This document shows positions 52,672-60,852 of a DNA stretch of 64,000 nt, piece by piece. Below the pieces are notes generated by a model. That model was not told the origin of the DNA, made no database searches, and saw only the letters and a list, made by a program, of their open reading frames with translations. Within the stretch, counting starts at the first letter, position 1. Each line of letters begins with the position of its first letter. Source of the stretch: Chthoniobacter flavus (GTDB lineage Bacteria; Verrucomicrobiota; Verrucomicrobiia; Chthoniobacterales; JACTMZ01); NCBI GenBank assembly GCA_945878135.1, contig CAMDUL010000008.1:30184-94183 (forward strand), in the 5' to 3' direction. Made by a program: the position numbers and the translations under genes.

Positions 52672-54251
52672 GCCGGACTCTGCCGGCCGGCATTCGTCCG
52701 TCCAAAATCGTCATCCTCGACTTCGGGTCGCAATACACCCAAGTCATCGCGCGCCGCGTGCGCGAGTGCCGGGTCTATTCGGAAATCCTTCCGCACACCG
52801 CGACCGCGTCGGAAATCAAACGCAGCGGCGCGGCCGGCATCATTTTGTCCGGCGGTCCGGCCAGCGTTTACGGGGCGAAAGCCCCGCGGGTCGACCGCGG
52901 CGTCTACCGTCTCGGCTTGCCTGTGCTCGGCATCTGCTACGGGATGCAACTCCTCGCGCGCGACCTCGGCGGCGCCGTCGAGGCCTCGGCGGCGCGCGAA
53001 TACGGACCCGGCCGCCTCACCGTCACGCGCAAGAACCGCCTTTTCGCCGGCCTGCCCAAGCACCTCGAAGTCTGGAACAGCCATGGTGACAAGGTGACTC
53101 GGCTTCCCTCCGGCTTCGCCGTCATCGGCACGACGGAAAATTCCAAAGCCGCGGCCATTGCCGATGCCAAGCGCCATTTTTACGGCCTGCAGTTCCATCC
53201 CGAAGTCTCGCACACTCCGCGCGGCAGCGAGGTCATCGAGAACTTCGTGCTCGGTATCTGCGGGTGCCGGGCGGACTGGACCCCTGGCTCTTTTATCGAG
53301 CGCACTTGCGCGGAGATCCGCGGGCAAGTTGGCGATGACCGGGTGGTGCTCGGGCTGAGCGGCGGCGTCGACTCCTCGGTCGCCGCGGCCCTCCTGCACA
53401 AAGCGATCGGCGACCAGTTGACCTGCATCTTTGTCGACAATGGCGTTTTGCGGGCGGGCGAGCGGGAATGGGTGCGGGAAATCTTCGGCCAACATTTCCA
53501 CATCGACCTGCGCATCATCGATGCGTCCGCCCGGTTTTTCCGTCTGCTCAAGGGAGTCACCGATCCCGAGCGCAAACGCAAAATCATCGGCAACGAATTT
53601 GTCCGCGTCTTCGAGCAGGCGGCCAAATCCATCGCCCGCCGCCGCAAAAGCCGGCCCTACCGCTTTCTCGCCCAGGGCACGCTTTATCCCGACGTCATCG
53701 AAAGCGTCCCGATCGGCGGCAACCCCGCATCGCTCATCAAGAGCCACCACAACGTGGGCGGATTGCCCAAACGGATGAAATTCCAACTCGTCGAACCGCT
53801 CCGCCAGCTTTTCAAGGACGAGGTCCGGGAGGTCGGACTGCAACTCGGTCTGCCGCGGGAAATCGTCCAGCGGCACCCTTTTCCCGGACCCGGACTCGCC
53901 GTGCGCATCCTCGGCGAGGTGACCCGGGCCCGCGTCCGTGTCCTGCAGGAAGCCGACGCCATTGTCCACGACGAGATGGTCTCCTCCGGTTGGTATGACC
54001 GCGTCTGGCAGTCCTTCGCCGTCCTTCTCCCGGTCCGTTCGGTCGGGGTCATGGGCGACGAACGCACCTTCGAGAACACCGTGGCCCTGCGTGTGGTGGA
54101 GAGCCGCGACGGCATGACGGCCGACTGGGTGCGCTTGCCCGGCGAACTGCTGGCCCGCATTTCCGGACGCATCATCAACGAAGTCCGCGGTGTCAACCGC
54201 GTCTGCTACGATATTTCGAGCAAACCGCCCGCCACCATCGAGTGGGAGTAG
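52668..54251 (+). CDS. guaA: GMP synthase (glutamine-hydrolysing)
   Basis: A 527-residue enzyme converting XMP to GMP. The N-terminal glutaminase has [19 protein letters not shown], the nucleophile Cys in GICYGMQ, and [12 protein letters not shown] (His/Glu). The ATP-pyrophosphatase has the PP-loop [11 protein letters not shown]. The C-terminal dimer domain has HHNVGGLP and [16 protein letters not shown]. The GTG start overlaps the lipoprotein stop. Confidence 0.96.
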   Translation: MSRTLPAGIRPSKIVILDFGSQYTQVIARRVRECRVYSEILPHTATASEIKRSGAAGIILSGGPASVYGAKAPRVDRGVYRLGLPVLGICYGMQLLARDLGGAVEASAAREYGPGRLTVTRKNRLFAGLPKHLEVWNSHGDKVTRLPSGFAVIGTTENSKAAAIADAKRHFYGLQFHPEVSHTPRGSEVIENFVLGICGCRADWTPGSFIERTCAEIRGQVGDDRVVLGLSGGVDSSVAAALLHKAIGDQLTCIFVDNGVLRAGEREWVREIFGQHFHIDLRIIDASARFFRLLKGVTDPERKRKIIGNEFVRVFEQAAKSIARRRKSRPYRFLAQGTLYPDVIESVPIGGNPASLIKSHHNVGGLPKRMKFQLVEPLRQLFKDEVREVGLQLGLPREIVQRHPFPGPGLAVRILGEVTRARVRVLQEADAIVHDEMVSSGWYDRVWQSFAVLLPVRSVGVMGDERTFENTVALRVVESRDGMTADWVRLPGELLARISGRIINEVRGVNRVCYDISSKPPATIEWE

Positions 54252-54267
54252 ATTGTTCCGCAACGAG

Positions 54268-54311
54268 TCGGCGCCGGGTACGGCGCCGCTACATTTCCTG
54301 TAGCGTCGGCG
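54268..54311. repeat. Two adjacent hairpins in the guaA-coaD gap
   Basis: GGCGCCG (54270-54276) and CGGCGCC (54281-54287) form a 7-base-pair hairpin with loop GGTA. CGCTACA (54287-54293) and TGTAGCG (54299-54305) form a second, partly overlapping one. The word GCCGCTACA is shared with the palindrome at 58414. It may be a degenerate copy of that element. Confidence 0.5.
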
Positions 54312-54354
54312 TCCCCGCCATCGGTCGTTCGAGAGCCTCCAGCCCCAAGCGCTT

Positions 54355-54384
54355 TTGACAAACCCGCAGGATCTGCGAAAAGAT
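54355..54384 (+). promoter_or_regulatory. Leaderless-type promoter for the coaD operon
   Basis: TTGACA (54355-54360), 18 bases, AAAGAT (54379-54384), then 7 bases to the ATG at 54392. The -35 is perfect. Confidence 0.5.
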
Positions 54385-54391
54385 CCCCTTC

Positions 54392-54886
54392 ATGACGCGT
54401 GCCATCTACCCGGGCAGCTTCGATCCGGTCACGCTCGGCCATGTCGATGTGATCGAGCGCGCCCTGCGTTTGTTCGATGAAGTGATCGTCGCCGCCGCGC
54501 CGAGCGAAGGGAAGGGTCCGCTCTTCCCCATCGAGGAGCGGCTCGAACTGATCCGCGCCTCCCTGCCGGGAGAAAAGCGGCTCAAGGTGAAAAAGCTCGA
54601 CGGGTTGCTCGTCGATTTCGTCACGGCGGAAAAAGCACAGGTCATCGTGCGCGGGCTGCGCGCCGTCTCCGATTTCGAATTCGAATTCCAGATGGCCCTC
54701 ATGAACCGCCGCCTGGCGCCGGGCGTGGAAACCATTTTCCTCATGCCCAAGGAGGACTACAGCTACATCAGCAGCCGTATCGTCAAGGAAGTCGCGCGGT
54801 TGGGCGGCGACGTGTCCGGCGTGGTCACCCCGCCGGTGGCGGCTGCTTTGCGCCAGAAAATTTCCGGAGGAGAATCGGCGTCATGA
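54392..54886 (+). CDS. coaD: Phosphopantetheine adenylyltransferase
   Basis: A 164-residue enzyme making dephospho-CoA in coenzyme A synthesis. It has YPGSFDPVTLGHVDVIERAL with the TxGH nucleotide motif, RGLRAVSDFEFEFQMALMNR, and EDYSYISSRIVKEVARLGGD. It heads the operon coaD-yceD-rpmF-plsX-fabH-tatD, which joins coenzyme A, ribosome and fatty-acid initiation. Its stop overlaps the yceD ATG by 4 bases. Confidence 0.95.
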   Translation: MTRAIYPGSFDPVTLGHVDVIERALRLFDEVIVAAAPSEGKGPLFPIEERLELIRASLPGEKRLKVKKLDGLLVDFVTAEKAQVIVRGLRAVSDFEFEFQMALMNRRLAPGVETIFLMPKEDYSYISSRIVKEVARLGGDVSGVVTPPVAAALRQKISGGESAS

Positions 54887-55338
54887 TCGGCATTCATTTG
54901 TTGCAGATCCCGCCGGAGGGAAAGCATCTCGAGGGGGAGGAGAACGCCGGGTTTCTCGATCTCGCCGAGATCGGGGCCAAGGCGGCCGGACCGGTCCATT
55001 ACTCGCTCGAAGTCGGGCTTTCCGGCAGCGGGGTTTTCGCCACGGGGACGGTGTCCGTCCCGGTCGAAATGACCTGCGTGGCCTGCTTGCAGCCCTTTGT
55101 TTACGAGGCGGTGGCGGATCCGTTTGCCACCCAGGTGGAGATCGAGGGCCGGGAACTGGTCGATCTGACCCCGGCCGTCCGGGAGGAGCTTTTATTGGCT
55201 TTGCCAAACCACCCGCGATGTGATCATATAGCCGGCCATACCTGTCCCTACCGTGGCTCGGAAGCCATCGGCGGCGGAGCGCAGAAGAGTGCGCAATCTG
55301 CTTGGGACCAGTTGGATAAGCTAAAAACCGAACGCTGA
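54883..55338 (+). CDS. YceD (DUF177) family protein
   Basis: A 151-residue protein of the YceD family, which in many bacteria precedes rpmF and is linked to 23S rRNA processing. It has VSVPVEMTCVACLQPFVYEA, the family's Cys-x2-Cys block, with two further Cys (RCDHIAGHTC) near the end. The length is slightly below the usual 160-170. The ATG overlaps the coaD stop, and rpmF follows 6 bases later. Confidence 0.85.
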   Translation: MIGIHLLQIPPEGKHLEGEENAGFLDLAEIGAKAAGPVHYSLEVGLSGSGVFATGTVSVPVEMTCVACLQPFVYEAVADPFATQVEIEGRELVDLTPAVREELLLALPNHPRCDHIAGHTCPYRGSEAIGGGAQKSAQSAWDQLDKLKTER

Positions 55339-55344
55339 CTTCTT

Positions 55345-55527
55345 ATGCCCGTCCCGAAACGAAAAGTCTCCAAAATGCGCCTGCGCACCCGCAAAGCCGC
55401 CAACCGCTGGCGCGCCGGCCAGCTCGGCACCTGCGCCCAGTGCGGCGCCAAAGTGCCGTCCCATACCGCCTGCCCGTCCTGCGGTTACTACAAAGGGCGC
55501 CAAGTCCTGTCTGTCGGAGCGGCGTAA
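55345..55527 (+). CDS. rpmF: 50S ribosomal protein L32 (bL32)
   Basis: A 60-residue ribosomal protein. PVPKRKVSKMRLRTRKAANRW is the standard N-terminus. C-x2-C in TCAQCGAK and C-x2-C in ACPSCGYYKG form a zinc ribbon, so this is the zinc-binding form. Placed between yceD and plsX, as in many bacteria. Confidence 0.95.
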   Translation: MPVPKRKVSKMRLRTRKAANRWRAGQLGTCAQCGAKVPSHTACPSCGYYKGRQVLSVGAA

Positions 55528-55544
55528 CCCGGCAGACCGCGCCG

Positions 55545-56552
55545 ATGAAAGTTGCGCTCGATGCCATGGGCGGCGACTACGCCCCGCAGGCTTGCGTCGA
55601 CGGCGCCGTTCTCGCCCTGCGCGAATTTCCCCGGCTGGAAAAACTTTTTCTCGTCGGTGACGAAACCCGCATCCGGGCCGAGCTCGACCGCAACCACTGC
55701 CGCGATCCGCGCCTGGAAATTGTCCACGCCACGCAAGTCGTCGAAATGTCGGAAAGCGCCGTCGATGGCGTCCGCCGGAAAAAAGATTCCTCCATCTCCC
55801 GAGCCGTCGACCTGGTCAAACACGGCCAGGCCGATGCCGTGGTCAGCGCCGGCCACACCGGCGCCGCGGTGGCCGCCACGACGATCAAATTGCGCACGCT
55901 GGAAGGTGTCGACCGCCCCGGCATTGCCGCCCTGCTCCCGACCGAGACCAATCTCTGCGTCCTCATCGACGCGGGTGCCAATACCGATGCCCGGCCCGAC
56001 CACATGCTGCAATACGCCATCATGGGCGCCGTCTTTTCGCGCTACGTGCTCGGCTACGAAAACCCGGCCATCGGCCTGATGTCCATCGGCGGGGAGGATG
56101 TCAAAGGCAGCGAGTTCACCAAGGACATCTTCAAACTGCTCCGCGCCAGCGGGCTCAACTTCCGCGGGAATATCGAAGGGCACGATCTTTTCCAGAACCC
56201 CGTCGAAGTTGTCCTCTGCGACGGCTTCACCGGGAATGTCGTCCTCAAATCCTGCGAAGCCACCGCGGAGGCCGTCTTCCATTGGCTGAAGAACGAAATC
56301 AAACGGTCCCCCGTGCGCATGGCCGGCGCCTACCTCATGCAGGGCGCTTTCCGCAAACTGAAGAAGCGCACCAACTACGAGGAATACGGCGGCAGCCCGC
56401 TGCTCGGGGTGGACGGCATTTGCATCATTGCCCACGGCTCGAGCAGCGCCAAAGCGATCAAAAACGCCATCCGCGTCGCCCTCGAATCGATCAAAACACG
56501 CATCAACCCCCACATCGTGGAAGAGCTGTCCGCCTTCTACGCCCGCGAATGA
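55545..56552 (+). CDS. plsX: Phosphate acyltransferase PlsX
   Basis: A 335-residue enzyme turning acyl-ACP into acyl phosphate for phospholipid synthesis. It has VALDAMGGDYAPQACVDGAV, SAGHTGAAVA, LIDAGANTDARPDHMLQYAIMG, LCDGFTGNVVLK and YGGSPLLGVDGICIIAHGSS. The start at 55545 gives MKVALDAMGG. Its stop overlaps the fabH start by 4 bases. Confidence 0.96.
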   Translation: MKVALDAMGGDYAPQACVDGAVLALREFPRLEKLFLVGDETRIRAELDRNHCRDPRLEIVHATQVVEMSESAVDGVRRKKDSSISRAVDLVKHGQADAVVSAGHTGAAVAATTIKLRTLEGVDRPGIAALLPTETNLCVLIDAGANTDARPDHMLQYAIMGAVFSRYVLGYENPAIGLMSIGGEDVKGSEFTKDIFKLLRASGLNFRGNIEGHDLFQNPVEVVLCDGFTGNVVLKSCEATAEAVFHWLKNEIKRSPVRMAGAYLMQGAFRKLKKRTNYEEYGGSPLLGVDGICIIAHGSSSAKAIKNAIRVALESIKTRINPHIVEELSAFYARE

Positions 56553-57547
56553 GCGCCAAAACCCTCCGTCCCGTCGCCATCGCCGGCACCGGCAAATTCT
56601 TGCCGGAAAAGGTCCTGACCAATGCCGACCTGCAACGCATGGTCGATACCTCGGACGAGTGGATCGTCGAGCGCACCGGGATCAAAGAGCGCCGCATCGC
56701 CGCGGCCGGTGAAGCGACGAGTGATCTCGCGATCAAGGCCGGACGCGATGCCCTCGAGAACGCCGGCGTCAAAGCCGAGGATCTCGATCTCATCATCGTC
56801 GCCACGGTCACGCCCGACATGGCCTTTCCCGCCACCGCGTGCTTCGTGCAAAAAGCCCTCGGCGCCCCGAAGGCCACCTGCTTCGACGTCTCCGCCGCGT
56901 GTTCCGGGTTCCTTTACGGCATGGAACTGGCCCGCCAATTCATCGCCACCGGTTCGGCCGAAAAAGCCCTCGTCATCGGAGCGGACAAACTCAGCGCCAT
57001 CATAGACTGGACCGACCGCAACACCTGTGTCCTCTTCGGTGACGGCGCCGGCGCCGCCGTGCTCCAACCGGCGGGCGAGGGGACGGGCGAGATTCTCTCC
57101 GCCTACTCCGGCAGCAATGGCTCCCTCGACGAAATCCTCAACGTGCCCGGCGGCGGATCGCGCCAGCCGCTCACCGCGGAAAACATCGGGGAAAAAACCA
57201 ACACGATGAAAATGTCCGGACGCGAGGTCTACCGCCACGCCGTCCAGACCATGATGGCTGCCGCCAAGGAGGCGATCGCCCGCGCCGGTCTCACCCCCGA
57301 CGACATCGAGTGCTTCATCCCCCACCAGGCCAACCTCCGCATCATCGAGACCATTGCCGACAAATTGGACCTTCCGATGGAACGGTTCTTCGTCAATCTC
57401 GAGTCCTACGGCAACACCTCCGCCGCTGCCGTGGCCATCGCCCTCGACGAAGCCCAGCGCAGCGGCCGCATCAAGCGCGGCGACCATATCCTCATGGTCG
57501 TCTTCGGCGGCGGCTTGACCTGGGCGTCCTCCGTGGTCCGCTGGTAG
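56549..57547 (+). CDS. fabH: 3-oxoacyl-ACP synthase III
   Basis: A 332-residue enzyme starting fatty-acid synthesis by condensing acetyl-CoA with malonyl-ACP. It has DTSDEWIVERTGIKERR, the nucleophile Cys in DVSAACSGFLYG, His in IPHQANLRII, and Asn in YGNTSAAAV. It is coupled to plsX by ATGA, which is the conserved lipid-synthesis pairing. Confidence 0.96.
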   Translation: MSAKTLRPVAIAGTGKFLPEKVLTNADLQRMVDTSDEWIVERTGIKERRIAAAGEATSDLAIKAGRDALENAGVKAEDLDLIIVATVTPDMAFPATACFVQKALGAPKATCFDVSAACSGFLYGMELARQFIATGSAEKALVIGADKLSAIIDWTDRNTCVLFGDGAGAAVLQPAGEGTGEILSAYSGSNGSLDEILNVPGGGSRQPLTAENIGEKTNTMKMSGREVYRHAVQTMMAAAKEAIARAGLTPDDIECFIPHQANLRIIETIADKLDLPMERFFVNLESYGNTSAAAVAIALDEAQRSGRIKRGDHILMVVFGGGLTWASSVVRW

Positions 57548-57552
57548 CCACC

Positions 57553-58419
57553 GTGCTCACCGACACCCACGCCCATCTCGACTTCCCCGAGTTTGCAGGA
57601 CAACTCGACGCCGTCATCGCCCGTGCCGCCGAAGCCGGCGTGCACCGCATCATCACCATCGGCATCGACCGCGAAAGTTGCCGCAAGTCGGTCGCCATCG
57701 CCGAAAAACACGACAATGTCTACGCCGTGGTCGGGTTGCACCCGTGCAATGTCCTCGACGAAGGCGCCATGGATTTCCTCGAGGAACTCCCCGCGCTGGC
57801 CAAACACCCGAAAGTCGTCGCCATCGGCGAGACCGGTATGGATTACCATCATTTGCCCAGCCGCGGGTTGGCCGGACGCAAAGAGGAAAGCGTCTTCACT
57901 GCCTTGCAATCCGGCACCGCGGAGTCTCTGCAAGCCGGCATCGCCGACGGCGCCATGAAGTCCACCCAAGCCGAAGCCTTCAAAGCCCAACTCGACCTCG
58001 CCGTCGAACTCGGCCTCAACGTCGTCATCCATCAACGCGATGCGTGGCCAGACACCCTCGACCTCCTCCGCCCTTACACCGGCAAATTGCGCGGCGTCTT
58101 CCACTGCTTCGGCGGATCCCCCGAATCCGCAGCCGAAATCGCCGCGATGGGCCACCTCGTTTCCTTCACCGGCATCGTGACCTTTAAAAACGCCACGCTG
58201 GTGCAAGAAACCGCCAAGTCCGTTTCATCAGACGGCTACATGGTCGAGACCGACTGCCCGTATCTCGCCCCGGTGCCCTTCCGCGGCAAAACCTGCGAGC
58301 CCGCACATGCGAACTTGACCGCCGAAAAAATTGCGGAGCTACGCGGTGAGTCCGCGGCCCAAGTCGCCGCCGAGACCGAGCGAACCGCGCATAGTTTCTT
58401 CAAGTTCGATCGCTTGTAG
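57553..58419 (+). CDS. tatD: TatD family deoxyribonuclease
   Basis: A 288-residue metal-dependent hydrolase. DTHAHLDFPEF holds the first two His, IGETGMDYHH the Glu, IHQRDAW a His, FHCFGGS the next His, and ETDCPYLAPVPFRGK the Asp. Between GMDYHH and the helix before IHQRDA there is an insertion of about 35 residues (GLAGRKEESVFTALQSGTAE) absent from E. coli TatD. The GTG at 57553, 5 bases after fabH, is the only in-frame start near HAHLD. The stop TAG lies inside a palindrome. Confidence 0.9.
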   Translation: MLTDTHAHLDFPEFAGQLDAVIARAAEAGVHRIITIGIDRESCRKSVAIAEKHDNVYAVVGLHPCNVLDEGAMDFLEELPALAKHPKVVAIGETGMDYHHLPSRGLAGRKEESVFTALQSGTAESLQAGIADGAMKSTQAEAFKAQLDLAVELGLNVVIHQRDAWPDTLDLLRPYTGKLRGVFHCFGGSPESAAEIAAMGHLVSFTGIVTFKNATLVQETAKSVSSDGYMVETDCPYLAPVPFRGKTCEPAHANLTAEKIAELRGESAAQVAAETERTAHSFFKFDRL

Positions 58420-58444
58420 CGGCAGTCTATGACCGCCGCTACAA
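58414..58444. repeat. Palindrome supplying stop codons of two convergent genes
   Basis: TTGTAGCGGC (58414-58423) pairs perfectly with GCCGCTACAA (58435-58444). The intervening AGTCTATGACC can extend the stem (GTC/GAC, loop TAT). The left arm contains the TAG stop of tatD (58417-58419), and the right arm the TAG stop of the opposing aldo/keto reductase (58439-58441, complement). There is no T tract; it may still work as a two-way RNA end. Confidence 0.75.
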
Positions 58445-59422
58445 TTGGCAGGCGCGGTCGATCGCTGCCAGTTCCTCGTGGCTGAAGCTGGTGTTCCGCA
58501 ACGCGCCGAGGTTGTTTTCGATTTGGCCCCACCGGCTCGCGCCGATGAGGACGCTGGTCACGCAGGGTTTGGCCAGCAACCATGCGATGGACATCTGGGC
58601 GAGGGATTGACCCCGTGAATTCGCGATTTCCGCCAAGGCGCGGATGCGGCGAAGCTTCTCTTCGGTGACGTGCTCGGGACGCAGGAAGCCGTCGGGTTTT
58701 CCGGCACGCGATTGCGGATCGATGCCATTGCTGTAGCGCCCGGCGAGCAGGCCTTGGGCGAGGGGGCTGAAGGGAATACAGCCGATGCCTTCCTGCTGAA
58801 GCACGTCGGACAATCCGTTTTCCACCCAGCGGTCGAAGAGATTGAAGACGGGCTGATGAATGAGCAGGTGGATCCGCTCGGCACGGAGGATCTCGGCGGC
58901 GCGGCGGGTGGTTTCGGCATCGTAGCTCGAGATCCCGACGTAGAGAGCTTTGCCCGATTGCACGGCGCTGACCAGCGCGCCCACGGTTTCCTCGAGAGGA
59001 GTTTCGGGATCCGGGCGATGGCTGTAGAAGATGTCGACGTAGTCCAACCCCATGCGTTTGAGGCTTTGGTCCAAGCTGGCCAGGAGGTATTTGCGCGAGC
59101 CCCATTCGCCGTAAGGTCCGGGCCACATTTGGTAGCCGGCCTTGGTCGAAACGATCAGCTCATCACGGTGCGCGGCCAAATCCTCGCGCAGGATACGCCC
59201 GAAAGTTTGCTCCGCGCTGCCGGGCGGCGGACCGTAATTGTTCGCCAAATCGAAATGCGTGATGCCGGCGCCGAAGGAGCGCAGGACCATGTCGCGGGCG
59301 TTGGCGAAATCGTCGTTGGCCCCGAAGTTGTGCCAGAGGCCGAGGGAAAGCGCGGGAAGTTTCAGCCCGCTGCGTCCGCAGCGGCGGTAGTCCATGGTCT
59401 CGTAGCGGGCGGGGAATGGCAT
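58439..59422 (-). CDS. Aldo/keto reductase (YghZ/Gpr-like)
   Basis: A 327-residue NADPH-dependent reductase. The N-terminus ARYETMDYRRCGRSGLKLPALSLGLWHNFG closely matches E. coli YghZ, an L-glyceraldehyde 3-phosphate reductase. The catalytic tetrad is visible: Asp and Tyr in HFDLANNYG, Lys in VSTKAGY, His in FYSHRPD. NADP-binding SVLIGASRWGQIENNL lies near the C-terminus. Likely role: detoxifying reactive aldehydes such as methylglyoxal. Confidence 0.92.
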   Translation of the reverse strand: MPFPARYETMDYRRCGRSGLKLPALSLGLWHNFGANDDFANARDMVLRSFGAGITHFDLANNYGPPPGSAEQTFGRILREDLAAHRDELIVSTKAGYQMWPGPYGEWGSRKYLLASLDQSLKRMGLDYVDIFYSHRPDPETPLEETVGALVSAVQSGKALYVGISSYDAETTRRAAEILRAERIHLLIHQPVFNLFDRWVENGLSDVLQQEGIGCIPFSPLAQGLLAGRYSNGIDPQSRAGKPDGFLRPEHVTEEKLRRIRALAEIANSRGQSLAQMSIAWLLAKPCVTSVLIGASRWGQIENNLGALRNTSFSHEELAAIDRACQL

Positions 59423-59431
59423 ACCTCGAGT

Positions 59432-59460
59432 CTATTAGCAGCCGCCGCGTCCGAAGGAAA
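59432..59460 (-). promoter_or_regulatory. Candidate leaderless-type promoter for the aldo/keto reductase
   Basis: Minus strand: TTTCCT (59455-59460), 17 bases, TAATAG (59432-59437), then 9 bases to the ATG at 59422. The -10 is good and the -35 weak. Confidence 0.35.
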
Positions 59461-59503
59461 TGTGTTTGGAGTGCTCTCCGGATTTTGTCAGCCTGCCTCC
59501 CTT

Positions 59504-60328
59504 GTGAAGCTGTCCTCCCACCGCTACGGAAAAGCACGGGTTCGTGTGGTCAAAATCCTGCGCGCTGGCGCGCTTCACACCGTGGTCGAAGCCGGTGTCC
59601 AAGTGCTGCTCGAAGGCGATTTTGAGACGTCCTACACCAAGGGCGACAACAGCAAGGTGGTGGCGACGGACACGGTGAAGAACACGATCAATACGCTGGC
59701 GCGCGATCACCTGACCACGGAGACGGAAAAATTTGCCCTCCATCTGGGGCATCACTTCGTCGGGCGCTACCCGCAGGTCGAGCGGGCGCATGTCGAGATC
59801 CGGGAGCGGGTCTGGGAAAGGATCGGCGACAACAACCACAGTTTCACCGCGCCGGGTTCACCGGTGCCTTGGGTCGAAGCGGTGGTTACGGCGAAGGAGG
59901 AGCAATTGACTTCCGGGGTGACCGATTGGCTGATCCTCAAATCGACGGAAAGCGGATTTTCGGATTATCCTCGCTGCGAGTTCACCACCTTGCCGGAGAC
60001 GAATGATCGCATTTTTGCCAGCTCGGTCACGGCGGGGTGGCGTTGGACGAAGCACCCTGCGAGTTTCCGCGCGGCGAATGAAAAAATCCGCGAGGCGATG
60101 CTGCGTCCTTTCTGCGACAACTTCAGTCCGTCGGTGCAAACCACCATGGCCGAGATGGCCGGGGCGGCTTTTGCCGCGGTGCCGGAAATCGACGAGATCT
60201 CGATGACCTTGCCGAACAAGCATTGCAACCTGATCAACCTTGCACCTTTCGGATTGGACAATCCGAACATCGTCTTCACCGCGACCGACGAACCGCACGG
60301 GCAGATCGAGGCGGTGTTCCAACGATAG
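59504..60328 (+). CDS. Urate oxidase (uricase)
   Basis: A 274-residue cofactor-free oxidase converting urate to 5-hydroxyisourate in purine breakdown. It starts at GTG (KLSSHRYGKARVRVVKIL), the usual uricase N-terminus with the catalytic Lys. The catalytic Thr is in DNSKVVATDTVKNT. Other blocks are EKFALHLGHHFV, LKSTESGFSDYPRCEFTTL and NKHCNLINLAPFGLDNPNIVF, the last with the urate-binding Arg/Gln region nearby. No allantoin-pathway genes are adjacent. Confidence 0.92.
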   Translation: MKLSSHRYGKARVRVVKILRAGALHTVVEAGVQVLLEGDFETSYTKGDNSKVVATDTVKNTINTLARDHLTTETEKFALHLGHHFVGRYPQVERAHVEIRERVWERIGDNNHSFTAPGSPVPWVEAVVTAKEEQLTSGVTDWLILKSTESGFSDYPRCEFTTLPETNDRIFASSVTAGWRWTKHPASFRAANEKIREAMLRPFCDNFSPSVQTTMAEMAGAAFAAVPEIDEISMTLPNKHCNLINLAPFGLDNPNIVFTATDEPHGQIEAVFQR

Positions 60329-60444
60329 GACTGTCGAGGCGGGTTGCCCAAGGGCCGTTTGCCTGGGGGCCATCTCGCAGAGCCTCGGTTCGCAGACTCG
60401 GCTCCGTCGCCGAAACGTGGATTAGCGGGCGATCGGGCCGCGTC

Positions 60445-60852
60445 CTAACGGCCGTAAGACAGCACTTCGAGTCCGTCGATTCCGCGAAAATCCTGTGCAT
60501 TGCGGGTGAGCAGGCGTGCGCCGAGTGAGCGCGCGGTGGCGGCGATCCAGATGTCGTTCTCGGAGCGACCAGCAAGCTTCTTGGCTTTGCGCAGGGCAGC
60601 GGCGATACGGCCGTAGTGCTCCGCCACGTCCAAGCCGGACGGGATAACGCGGCGCCGCCGGAGGAGAGATAGCGCTTCCTGACAACGTTCTTCCGAGACG
60701 GACGAAGCGCCGTCGAGGAATTCGCCCGCGGTGGCGAACGGCACGACCAATTCTTCCGCGCCATGGCGCAGGAGGGAGCGGTTGACCGCTGCCGCAAGGT
60801 CGCCTTTGGCGCGGAACTCGTCGATCAGAACGGTGGTGTCGGCGCAGATCAC
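60445..60852 (-). CDS. VapC-like PIN-domain ribonuclease toxin
   Basis: A 135-residue PIN-domain protein. The acidic site is seen in ICADTTVLIDEF (Asp), TAGEFLDG (Glu), NDIWIAATARSLGARLLTRN (Asp) and the final Asp in AQDFRGI. VapC toxins cleave tRNA or rRNA when freed from their antitoxin. The GTG at 60852 overlaps the antitoxin stop (GTGA); an ATG at 60870 would add six residues (MGCREA). GTG is preferred because it begins at the domain edge. Confidence 0.82.
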   Translation of the reverse strand: MICADTTVLIDEFRAKGDLAAAVNRSLLRHGAEELVVPFATAGEFLDGASSVSEERCQEALSLLRRRRVIPSGLDVAEHYGRIAAALRKAKKLAGRSENDIWIAATARSLGARLLTRNAQDFRGIDGLEVLSYGR

